Assembly: GCA_023548195.1 (NCBI GenBank)
Contig: JAJHZJ010000008.1
Span: 5,542,215-5,606,214 of the forward strand
Length of the DNA stretch: 64,000 nucleotides
DNA from: Bettongia penicillata ogilbyi
Lineage: Eukaryota; Chordata; Mammalia; Diprotodontia; Potoroidae
Reading direction: 5' to 3'
Shown: piece by piece, positions 8,738 through 18,049 of the stretch
Position numbering within the stretch: position 1 is the first letter of the stretch
Layout: every line of letters begins with the position of its first letter
Position numbers and translations under genes: made by a program
The notes under the pieces: generated by a model
Seen by the model: the letters and a program-made list of their open reading frames with translations, nothing else
What the model was told of the DNA's origin: nothing
The model's database searches: none

Positions 8738-11076
8738 ATATGTTATTTATTTATTTAGTTTTCAGCACTTCTATAAGATTCTGAGTTCTAAAATTCTCCC
8801 TTCTCCTTTCCCCTCTCCAAGACAGCATGCAATCTGATATAGGCTATATATGTATGATTGTATTAAATATATTTCTACATTAGTCATGCTGTGAAAGAAA
8901 AATCAGGACAAAAGAGAAAACTCATATGACAGAAAAAAAAATAACAAAAAAAGAAAGAGAAAATAGTATGCTTCAATCTGCATTCAGATTCCATAGTTCT
9001 TTCTCTGGATGTAGATAGCATTTTCCATCATAATTGTTTTAGACTGTTTCATTGCTCAGAAGAACTAAGTCTATCAAAGCTGGTCATCACACAATGTTGC
9101 TGTTACTATGTACAGTGTTCTCCTGGTTCTGCTCACTTCATTCAGCATGAGTTCACGCAAGTCTTTCCAGGTTTCTCTGAAGTTCACCTACTCATCATTT
9201 CTTACGAAACAACAGTATTCCATTACATTCATATTCCACAACTTGTTCAGCCATTCCTCAATTGATGAGAATCCCTTCAATCTCCAATTCTTTGCCACCA
9301 CAAAAAGAACTGCTATAAATATTTTTTTGTATATGTGGGTCCTTTTCCCTTTTTTATGATCTAATTGGGATACAAACCTAGTAATGATATTGCTGCATCA
9401 AAGGGTATGCACAGTTTTATAGTCCTCCAAGCATAGGTCAAAATTGTTCTCTAGAATGGTTGGATCAGTTCACAACTTCACCAACAATGCATTAGTGTTT
9501 CAATTTTTCCACATCTTCTCCAACATTTCTCATTTTCCTGTTTTGTCATGTTAGCCAATCTGATAGCTGTGATGTGGTATGTCAGACCTGTTTTCATTTG
9601 CATTTCTCTACTCAATGGCGATTTAAAGCATTTTTTCATGTGACTATAGATAGTTTCTTCATCTGAAAACTGCCTGTTCATATCCTTTGACCACTTATCA
9701 ACTGGGGAATGACTTGCATTCTAATGAATTTGACTCAGTTCTTTATATATTTTAGAAATTATGGCTAATATGACAAAACAGGAAGATGACAAATGTTGGA
9801 GAAGATGTGGGAGAGTTGGAACACTAATTCATTGTTGATGGAGCTGTGAGCTGATCCAACCATTCTGGAGAGCAATTTGGAACTATGCCCAAAGAACTAC
9901 AAAAATGTGCATACTCTTTGACCCAGCAATATTGCTTCTGGAACTCTATCCCAAAGAGATCATAGAAATGGGAAAGGGGCCCACATGTACAAAAATATTT
10001 ATACTAACTCTCTTTGTGGTGACCAAAAACTGCAAATCAAGGGGATGTCCATCAATTGGAGAATGGCTGAACCATTTGTGGTATATGAATGTAATGGATA
10101 CTATTGTGCTATAAGAAATGGTGAACAGGAGGACTTCAGAAAAACCTGGAAAGATTTATATGAACTGATGCTGACTGAAAGGACCAGAACCAGGAGAACT
10201 TTGTACACAGCCACAACCATAGGGTGAGAGGATTTTTTTCTGGTAGACTTAGTACTTCATTGCAATGCAAAGACTTAGCAAAACACCTTCCACATCCAGA
10301 GAAAGAACTACGGAATTGGATCACAGAATGAAGCAGACCATTTTATTTTGTATTGTGTTTTGCTTTGTTTTGTTTTATGGTTTCTCCCATTCATTTTAAT
10401 TCTTCTATGCAGCATGACTAAGGTGAAAATGTATTCAATAGGAATGTATGTGTAGAACCTATATAAGATTGTACACCATCTCAGGGAGGGAATGGGGAGA
10501 GAGAGGGGCAGGAGGGGGAGGGAAGAGAAAAAATCCAAGATAGATGGAAGTGATTATAAAACACTGAAAATAAATAAAATAATTTTTAAAAATGAGGCCT
10601 TTGTCAGAGATAATCTTTCAACATTCTTTCCCAACTATCTGCTTCCCTTCTAATCTTAGTTGCATTGACTTTGTTTGTGCAAAACTTTTTAAATTTAATG
10701 TAATCAAAATTATCCATTTTGCTTTTCATAATATTCTTTATGTCTTGTTTGGTCATAAATTCTTCCCTTCTCCATATATTTGACAGGTAAACTGTTCCTT
10801 GCTCTCCTAATTTGTCTCACTATTTATGTCTAAATCATATACCCATTTTGATCTTATTTTGGTATACAGTGTAAGATGTTGGTCTATACTTAGTTTCTGC
10901 CATACCGTTTTCCAGTTTTCTCAGCAGTTTTTATCCAATAGTGAGTTCTTATCTCAGAAGCTGGAGTCTTTGGGTTTATGCAACAGTAGATTGTCAATTG
11001 CCATTGACTACTGTGTTTTGTGTACTGAACCTACTGCACTGATCCACCACTCTATTTCTTAGCCAGTACCATGTGG
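8738..11076 (-). mobile_element. L1, 5'-truncated, split by a nested L1
   Basis: The 3' UTR is at the left (GACAGCATGCAATCTGATATAGG; TTAGTCATGCTGTGAAAGAAA). The 3' part of ORF2 follows at 9,100-9,766 and 10,595-11,076, read on minus. An open piece at 9,478-9,681 carries KCWRRCGKIETLMHCW, the C-x3-C-x7-H motif near the C terminus of L1 ORF2p. It is truncated within ORF2 near 11,076 and interrupted at 9,767-10,594. Confidence 0.85.
9767..10594 (+). mobile_element. L1 3' end nested in an antisense L1
   Basis: The plus strand encodes the ORF2p C terminus with stops and frameshifts. Recognisable pieces are FDPAILLLELYPKE (9,905-10,114 frame), FVVTKNCKSRGCPSIGEWLN and CNGYYCAIRNGEQEDFRKTW (9,985-10,227 frame). 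It then has a full 3' UTR and an A-rich end at 10,570-10,594. On both sides the minus-strand L1 reads on (TTTTAGAAAT to the left, AAAATGAGGCCTTTGTCAG to the right), so this is an insertion of the opposite orientation. Confidence 0.85.
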
Positions 11077-11349
11077 CAGTGTGCCTTATTTTTCATCACA
11101 TCAAATGGCAACCACAAAGGAACTGGACATGGAAGACTGGTCTTCAGAGAGCCCCTTTCAGGATCCTTGGGTGGAATTTTTACTGTGGGGGATTTTTTCT
11201 CAGAGGATTACACTGAAGACAACACACTTTTGGGAAAGTTGCAGCTGTGTTTGTTTGTCTTGGTGTCCTATCTGTGTTTAAGTATATTTGATTGGTAATT
11301 GATAACAGAAAACACAAAAAATCCCCCCAAGGGATCAGTACCCCTCAAG

Positions 11350-11530
11350 AAATGCTAAACCCTTGGAGAATTTTTATCTTTAAGGGAGGCTCCTGGTTTG
11401 TGCTAGGAGGGAAATTAAATCCTTGGAGATTTTCTCTTCAAGGTGGGGCTCTGGTTCATGCTGGAAGGGAAACTGAATCCTTGGAGGAATATTTCTTCCT
11501 TCAAGGGAGTACTTGATTCAAGTCACAAGG
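11350..11530. repeat. Tandem repeat, ~60-bp unit, about 3 copies
   Basis: The motif CCTTGGAG recurs at 11,361, 11,421 and 11,479 (periods 60 and 58 bp). Each is followed by a T-rich block, TTCAAGG-type sequence, GGCTCTGGTT and GCTGGAAGGGAAA variants. The units are diverged from each other, so the array is old. Confidence 0.75.
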
Positions 11531-11609
11531 GATAATTAAGTAGGGGTTGAGGAAATAGGGGATCTTCCCAGAAGTAAAAAGGGGGTCACTAATATTAATG
11601 CAAAATTAC

Positions 11610-11725
11610 ATATATATACACACACACATACACACATTATACATATATATACACACACACATATATATATGTATATATATATATATGTATCATACATAGA
11701 CATAGACACACACACATATATGTCC
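11610..11725. repeat. Mixed (TA)n/(CA)n microsatellite
   Basis: Alternating TATATA and CACACA blocks, purine-pyrimidine alternating almost throughout. Confidence 0.9.
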
Positions 11726-13316
11726 CAGAATTTGACTTAAAAAGGCAACTTTCCTTGGTACTCACTAATTTAGTATCTTAGAGTCTGTCTTATTGTATTA
11801 TCTATGTTGGAAAATCAAACTAGCTTTTTCCTGGGGCCTTGTCAGCCAAATGAAAAAGAGTAAAAATATTTTCTTGAGAAAGATTCTCTCTTTCTCTTCC
11901 TAACTCTGGCCAAGTCAGGGACATAGACAAAAGAACAGATAAGAGGGACAGGAATCTTTTCCCCAATCTGCAGAAATTTTTGGCATTGCACACTAATCAG
12001 ATACTAAAATATAAGCTCTCTACTTGAATTTCCAAATTATAGATTGAATGTTTTTTATAAATGCTGAAATGTTTTAGTGAGTTTTAACTCTCTGTAGAAT
12101 TTGTTTTAAGGAAAAAAGTGCAAACTGCAGGGAAACAACACTTAGACCTCTTATTACTTTTTGCCCGGAAAGTGACAGATATATTGTTTTAGTCCAGGGG
12201 GAAGGTAATTTCACTGATTAGAGAAAAGGGAACTGAAGGTAGTATGAAAGTAGTATCAGTGAAACTGGAAAGTGAAGAAAAAAATAGCTATGGCACTTAG
12301 GAACTCCCTGTTATTAACTCTTTCCTGGTTCATAAAAAAGAGAAAAGTTTTTGTAAATCAGGGAATAACTAAAAAGTAAACATGTTATATTAGACCATCT
12401 AATTAGGTATTTGGGAGTTTTACAAATTAAAGTTAAGTACAAATCAATTTAGGAAGAAAATTTTGAATTGTATGTGTGTTGAAATTAGAAATTTTGCTGG
12501 AAATTATATTAGACTCCCGAGTTCAGGTAGATATTAATTTGAGTAGGTTTTGAAGAACTTATCATGTTTTGATAATAAATTACACAGATGGGATTTAGAA
12601 TTAGATCCACTTGAACCATGTGATGCAGAAATGATCAACTCTGTTTTTGTCAATCAATCCCTGCCAGAAAATAAATAGATATCTATATTTTCTTCTCTGG
12701 ATGTCATGGCAAGGGTATAAATGAAGGTAGGAGTATTACCACTCATGTATATGAGAGTAAAAACAAAGGAAGGGAAAATCTGAGCCAACATCTCCAGGGG
12801 TTTCCCCAGGGAGTTATGATCCTCATTGCTACTCAACATCACAAAATTGCAAGTTAAAGAAAGGGAAATCAGTTTGGGCTAAATTTCAAAGCCAGTTTAT
12901 AATCTGAATTTTGAAAACTGTATAGCTTCTTCCCTACAGAAAGTGAAACTTATTTAAGGGAGCAACTTAAATGTGAGTAAAATTTAATTTGGGTAAATAA
13001 TAAAACAGAACTTAAATCATTTGGGTAATTAGAAGTCACTGAATGGTGTTTGAATAAACCATGTGTTTGTAAGCTTTTAAGATCCTCAAAGACAACAATA
13101 TTGCGATTGCTTGGTGTTATATAATAATACCCTATGCTAAGATTGATAGGGAAAAATTCAGTAGAGTGAAGATTAATTCTATAGATTGTCTGAGATATGA
13201 TTGGAAAATAAAGATCACAGGAATTGAACAAAGAGAAGAAAGTAAAGGAGTACTGTCGGATCAGAATATGAAAGGAGTACAAAAAAGGTTCTGTTTTAAG
13301 GGACTTTCATTAAACT
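11726..13316. other. Unassigned intergenic stretch
   Basis: No exon, RNA gene or named repeat seen. The 110-codon minus-strand open frame at 12,950-13,282 has no recognisable domain and ordinary AT-rich composition, so I do not call it a gene. Confidence 0.4.
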
Positions 13317-14320
13317 CCAGGGCAGCTAAGTGGCATAACAGATAGGACATTGGGAAAATTCATTTTCCTGACTTCAAATTTTATTATTCAAATTCATCTA
13401 TATAGTGAGCTTGTTGCAATTTCATGGTGTATTGTGGCAGCACTGTCTCAAAGAATTCAGAGTTAGATCACCTCTAATCCAAGTACTCAATGCCAGTAAG
13501 CCTAAGGAAATTCCCCCTATTGTTACATCACAGGTGCTTGAAGGACCTCTCAGCTAAGAGAAAGGAAAAAAGATAAGTTTACCTTTGGATTAGAGGGGGT
13601 CAAAATCAGAGACTCTGCTCCGTGTGGAGTGGAGGTCAGAGTCAGACACTTGGCCCACCCAGGGACACCAAAAACTGTTGTGGTTTCATGGTGTGTTGTA
13701 GTAACCCTATTTCAAAGAATTCAGTCAGACCACCTCTAATCCAAGTATAGGCATTTATTGAGGATTTATGCCTTTCAGAAGCATCAATATGCAATTACAT
13801 AAAAGAAATTATGAATGTTAAAAAGGCAGGAGGGGTTTGTTAAGGAATTAGGTAATGGAGGAGGAGTCCTTTCTATGATTTGGTGGTCAAACATACTGAT
13901 CATGCTGCCTTCAGATTAGCTAGCTATTGTGGTCATGTCTGGTCAAGATGGATAGTTATTGTGCTCCTATTGTGGGCTAAATGGATAATGTAATTGTAGT
14001 TGAGTACAAGAACACACCTGTTCAAATATGTGAATTGGATCTGTGGGCAGTGGCTAGCCTGGGGCAGTGGCTAGCCTGGGGCAGTGACTGTTTTGAGTCT
14101 GGGGACCTGTGGTGTGGTTCAGGTCATGTCTACTGTTAGTGGGGTCCATAAGGAAGATAGAATATTGGGGATAGGGGCTGCTTTATTAGGATTCCATCAA
14201 ACTGGAGAAGGAAATGACAAGTCACTCTGATATTTGGCAAGCCATATCTAGTATCAAGAAAACCTCAAATGGGATTATGAGATGTGCTATGAAAGAAAGA
14301 AGCAAACACATGCCTGTAAC
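13317..14320 (+). repeat. tRNA-like marsupial SINE, split by an ERV remnant
   Basis: The left arm (13,317-13,411) starts GGGCAGCTAAGTGGCATAACAG, carries CATTTTCCTGACTTCAAATT and ends AATTCATCTATATAGTGAGCT. The right arm (14,200-about 14,320) resumes with CTGGAGAAGGAAATGAC, GCCAAG and AAAACCTCAAATGGGATTATGA. Joined, these give the usual SINE order, with part of the core missing from the left arm. Confidence 0.75.
13412..14199 (-). mobile_element. Endogenous retrovirus remnant: LTR, primer-binding site, LTR end
   Basis: On the minus strand a 524-bp LTR (14,199-13,676) begins TGATGG and ends CAACA, with AATAAA near its 3' end (plus TTTATT at about 13,752). Next comes TGGTGTCCCTGGGTGGG (13,670-13,654), which looks like a tRNA primer-binding site set five bases from the LTR. 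About 130 bp of leader follows, then a second copy of only the last ~85 bp of the LTR (about 13,500-13,412). No gag, pol or env remains. The target is a SINE. The LTR holds a 17-bp unit, GGCAGTGGCTAGCCTGG, twice in tandem (14,046-14,079). Confidence 0.7.
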
Positions 14321-14394
14321 AACATCAAGACTGGGCTTCCATGCCTAAACCTAAGCGCACAGAATGACTCAGCATAGGTAGAAGAGGATAAAGC

Positions 14395-14958
14395 ATATTT
14401 AGTTCTATTTGATTTCAGGTAAGAGTTGTGGTTACTATTTGTAACAGCCAATCATATAGAAAAGTTCCATGTCATTCACAAGGTGTAAAGCCAGGCTCAG
14501 GATTAATCAGGTAGGAAACATTTCTGTTCAGAAAGAAAATGACACAATGGAGAAACCAAGTCAAGAAGCTTCTACATTAATACATATCAAGGTTGTCCCT
14601 TCAACATTTCCTAGGCAAGGATATCCACCTATAGTACTCCTTCAAGAAAGTATGGTCTGTCATTACTGTGATACTAAGTAGCCACACAGATGGACCCTAT
14701 CAATGAGCTTATAGCAACAAGATTGAGGGAGGGGTTATTACTCGTCCTGCATTCACACTTCCATCCAATCATATTTTTTTCCATCTGCGATACTTTCTAC
14801 TCTTTCCTTTCTTGTACCTCCCAAAACTATATGAAGGATAGTAAGCTCCACCTTGTGGTCTTTTAAAGCTGAGAGATCCCTTTTTATTGGTAATTGCTAG
14901 CTTTATGAGTAAATTGAAGTGCTCAGAACTTTTTGCTGCAGTTTACTTTATTTTCTGT
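14395..14958 (+). mobile_element. LTR-like element copy 2
   Basis: Homologous to copy 1 at 5.2-8.7 kb through CTTCAAGAAAGTATGGTCTG, ATAGCAACAAGATTGAGGGA, CCATCCAATCATATT, ACCTCCCAAAACTATATGAA and CCTTTTTATTGGTAATTGC. The poly(A) signal of copy 1 is AGTAAA here. It has no internal retroviral sequence. The left boundary is a guess; the right end abuts a MIR 3' end. Confidence 0.5.
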
Positions 14959-14959
14959 T

Positions 14960-15050
14960 GTGACATTGGTAAAATGAAGGAGGTTAGAATAGATGACCCC
15001 TAAGCTCCCTTCTGCTTCTTCATCTATGAGTCTATGAAGAAAATATTTAA
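14960..15050 (+). repeat. MIR-type SINE 3' end
   Basis: TGGTAAAATGAAGGAGGTTAGAATAGATGACCCCTAAGCTCCCTTCTGC is the standard 3' section of these SINEs. Confidence 0.7.
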
Positions 15051-15059
15051 GGATATTTG

Positions 15060-15410
15060 AAAGCACAGTCATGCACCATCTAAATCTTGCTCCCAAGTTA
15101 AACATCTCTAGTTCCTTCAAGGACTCTTCCTATGGCATGGTCTCCATTTCCCTTGCCATCCAGACTGTCTTCCTCTGTTGGCACTATAATTTATCAATCC
15201 CCTCATAAAATATGAGTCCAATCTATAGGAAATGATATTCCAGATTTGGGCTGGGCAGGATATTGCAACAAAGCAATCATTTTGGCCACTGTTGTGATTC
15301 TATTATTGCTGATTAACCTAGAATGAGGTTTTTTGGCTGCAGTCTCACACTACTGCTTTATTTGGGTTTTGTATCTCTCCAGTTAGGATATGGTAGTAAA
15401 TCTGTACTCT
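15060..15410 (-). mobile_element. CR1/L3-type LINE fragment
   Basis: Antisense CR1/L3 text: AGTTAAACATCTCTAGTTCCTTCAA, GGCATGGTCTCCA, CCTCTGTTGGCACT and TTTTTGGCTGCAGTCTCACACT. It covers the region next to the one seen at 4.65-5.05 kb. Confidence 0.65.
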
Positions 15411-15420
15411 GAATTTATAA

Positions 15421-15570
15421 ACGCTTAGTTTCCTCATCTGTCAAATGAAGGTTTAATAATAATACCTAGCCCCCAGGGTTTTTATGAGGATCAAATGAGA
15501 TAACATTTGTAAAGTGCTTAGAAAATTTTAAAGCATTATATAAATGCTAGATATTGTTATTATTATTACT
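15421..15570 (+). repeat. MIR/THER1-type SINE 3' half
   Basis: TTAGTTTCCTCATCTGTCAAATGA, then TAATAATACCTAGC, GAGGATCAAATGAGATAACA, TTTGTAAAGTGCTTAG and a TATTATTATT end. Confidence 0.8.
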
Positions 15571-15674
15571 AATACCCTAGTTTTTAATCTAGTTTCCTCT
15601 TATGCAAGTGGTTTTTGCATTTCTATTATTAGTAATAACCCATTTATATATAGTTCTTCAAGATTTATAAAACC

Positions 15675-15840
15675 TTTAAAGTTTACTTTTTTTACAACAG
15701 CATGTAGTGTAAGGATTATCATCTTCATTTTTTTTTAACTGAAGAAATGCTAAATCTAAGTGAGTGGTTCATAAAGTGTCAGAAATGAAATTCAAACCCA
15801 TTTCTTGACACCAAATTCAGAGCCTTTTTCACTGCCTTTC
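15675..15840 (-). repeat. MIR-type SINE, antisense, diverged
   Basis: Weak antisense order: TTTTTTTAACTGAAGAAATGCTAAATC, GAAATTCAAACCCATTTC, CCAAATTCAGAGCC. Confidence 0.45.
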
Positions 15841-15854
15841 AATTCAAAGGGAGG

Positions 15855-16002
15855 CAGAGTATTATATGCCAGGTGCAGGCAGATCCAGGTTAAATGATTT
15901 GTCTAAGGGCCATATCTAATATGTATCTGAGGCTGGATTCAAACTGAAGTCTTCCTGACTTTCTAATCCCAGCACTTTATCCACTACTCCACCTAGATGC
16001 CT
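15855..16002 (-). repeat. tRNA-like SINE, antisense
   Basis: Reads out as GGTTAAATGATTTGTCTAAGG, GAGGCTGGATTCAAACTGAAGTC, TTCCTGACTTTC, CACTTTATCCACT and CCACCTAGATGCC. The last two are the reverse of the SINE head. Confidence 0.7.
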
Positions 16003-16026
16003 TCAGATCAACAACCACTAAGTACC

Positions 16027-16408
16027 TGTCATCTAAAAAACTCTCAGACCAACTAGGTGATGAGTAATAAAGTGGGGCATTTATTCAGGGTCCAGGAATT
16101 ACAATTCAGGACAACATGCTGCCTCATTTAGACAGGGATGCCTGAGAAGAATGGGAGAAGGAGATTCTTATAGGGCATAGTTATAGGAAACAGTAGGAGG
16201 ATGTATAGTCTGGATGCACAAAATAGCCAAGCGGCAGGAAGAGAGAGCCAAGGCATTGAAGGATTACAGAAACAAAGGCTCAGAAAAATCCTCTGTCCAG
16301 GAACAAAGGTGGTCAGAAACTGCTGGGATATGTAGGGGTCTTCTTTGGGGCAGTTAGAAACTGCTGGTTAGAGCAGGGTAGGGGCCCACAGTTTCCCAGG
16401 AGCTGACA
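16027..16408 (-). mobile_element. Solo LTR, 382 bp, with TGTCA...TGACA ends
   Basis: The element begins TGTCA (16,027) and ends TGACA (16,404-16,408), a perfect 5-bp inverted terminus. The minus strand has AATAAA (plus TTTATT at 16,080-16,085) about 55 bases before its 3' end. It interrupts a common dispersed repeat: AACAACCACTAAGTACC lies left and CTACTATGTGCTAGATACTAACA right, which read together as one 'ctactatgtgccagg' motif. Only one LTR is present. A clean target-site duplication is not visible. Confidence 0.6.
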
Positions 16409-16549
16409 CTACTATGTGCTAGATACTAACAATATAAAGAAAAAAAAACCCAGTCCTTTCCCGCAAGGAGCTTATATTCTATGGGAAGGGATATAGAGTT
16501 AAAAAATTTACTTACTGTACATAAATAAATGCAAAGTATATTTGAGATG

Positions 16550-16775
16550 GAGGCAGCTAGATGGTGCAGTGGATAGAGTGCCAGGTCTGGAGTCAGAAGA
16601 CTCATCTTTCTGAGTTCAAATATGTCCTCAGATACTGAATAGCTGTGTGAACCTGGGCAATTCTTAACTTTTGGCCTCAGTTTCTTCATCTGTAAAATGA
16701 GCTGGAGAAGGAAATTGCAAATCACTCCAATATCACTGTCAGGAAACCCCCAAATGGAGTTAGGAACTGAATAAC
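16550..16775 (+). repeat. tRNA-like marsupial SINE, near full length
   Basis: GGCAGCTAGATGGTGCAGTGG head, CTGAGTTCAAATATGTCC B-box-like segment, TAGCTGTGTGAACCTGGGCAA core, TCATCTGTAAAATGAGCTGG and AGGAAATTGCAAATCACTCC, with AGGAAACCCCCAAATGGAG at the end. Confidence 0.85.
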
Positions 16776-16859
16776 AATACCTTATAGGGTTAAATATTTG
16801 TATAGTGTTTAGCATCGATATGCTCATCCCCTTTCCCACCCCTTCCACGGAAGGTCATT

Positions 16860-17325
16860 CTTCATTTTAATTTATTTGTTTTCAGTTTTCAACAATCACT
16901 TCCATAAGTCTTAAATTTTTTCCCCCTCTCTTCCCCCTCCCTCCCTGAGATGGCATGAAGTATGGGTTTCTACACATATATCTTATTAAATACGTTTTCA
17001 CATTAGTCATGTTGCATAGAAGAATTGAAATGAAGTAGAGAAACCATGAGAAAGAAAAAACAAAACAAAACATAACACAAGAGAAAATGGTCCGCTTCAT
17101 TCTACAATCCAATTCCATAGCTCTTTCTCTGGATGTAGATGGCATTTTGCCTCAAGTCCTTTGGGAATGTTACAGGTCCTTGCATTCCTAGGACTAAGTC
17201 TACCAGAAACAGTCCTCACATACTGACTGTTACTATGTATAATGTTCTCCTGGTTCTGCTCTTTTCACTCAGCATCAGTTCATATTGTCTTTCCAGGCTT
17301 TTCTGAAGTCCTTCTGTTCCTTCAT
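16860..17325 (-). mobile_element. L1 3' end, 5'-truncated
   Basis: The plus strand shows TTTGTTTTCAGTTTTCAACAATCA, a C-rich tract, GATGGCATGAAGT, TTAGTCATGTTGCATAGAAGAATT, CTCTTTCTCTGGATGTAGATGGC and CTCCTGGTTCTGCTC. These run from the 3' UTR into the end of ORF2 on the minus strand. Confidence 0.8.
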
Positions 17326-17327
17326 TA

Positions 17328-17512
17328 AAATATTGCAGTGGTTTGCCATTTCCTTCTCCAGTTCATTTTACAGATGAGGAAACTGAGGCAAACAGGGTTA
17401 AATAACTTGCCCAAAGTCACACAAGTAGTAAGTGTTTGAGGCCAGATTTGAACTCACGTAGGTGAATCTTCCTGATTCTTAGCCCACTTCTCCACCCACT
17501 GTGCCACCTCCC
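17328..17512 (-). repeat. tRNA-like SINE, antisense
   Basis: GCAGTGGTTTGCCATTTCCTTCTCC, TTTTACAGATGAGGAAACTGAGGC, AACTTGCCCAAAGTCACAC, GAGGCCAGATTTGAACTCA and CACTGTGCCACCT, which is a near-complete reversed SINE. Confidence 0.85.
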
Positions 17513-18049
17513 TTGGTAGGGTAAAAGCCAACAGATACAACTGTAGGAAGATTCTACACTCACAGTTGTGTTCCACTTTGCTGAGGCTTTGTTAGGAGAT
17601 GAGAAAAATATGTACTTAAAAAATTCTTTGTACTAATGCCACTTTTGCTTTGGTAAAAGCATTTGTGCTGGATAGTTGCCACAGAAAATAGAAACACTGG
17701 TGAGAACAGGAAACGGAAGCCAAAGTGGTAATCACAGCTGTGTCCTCCCTCTGGTACCAATCTTGCTTCCTTGAACTCATCCAAACTCTCACATTCTGCC
17801 CATTTGCTATCTAAGGAAAGAAGGGAGAGGGCGAGGGCGGGGAGAGTCATTTTTTTCAAAACATAACTAGAGTCCCAAAAGTGGGGCTTAGAAAGGAAGA
17901 CATTTACTGTGTTTTCATAAAGAATTACCAACCTTTTACCCACACATTAGAAAAGTCATACAGAAATATGTAAATTCTGTACAATGCAGGAAGAAAAAGA
18001 CGAAGAAACAACGCTTCAGAGCAGAGGCGCTAGCTGTCAGTGCCGAACC
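17513..18049. other. Upstream flank of the SNX25 CpG island
   Basis: Apparently single-copy DNA. A 127-codon minus-strand open frame (17,560-17,943) has no domain I recognise. If a divergent transcript leaves the CpG island, this is where its first intron or exon would be. Confidence 0.35.

Noticed and set aside
17560..17943. 127-codon minus-strand open frame upstream of the CpG island
   Set aside because: No known domain, no clear start context and no sign of splice-bounded homology to a neighbouring gene such as CFAP97.
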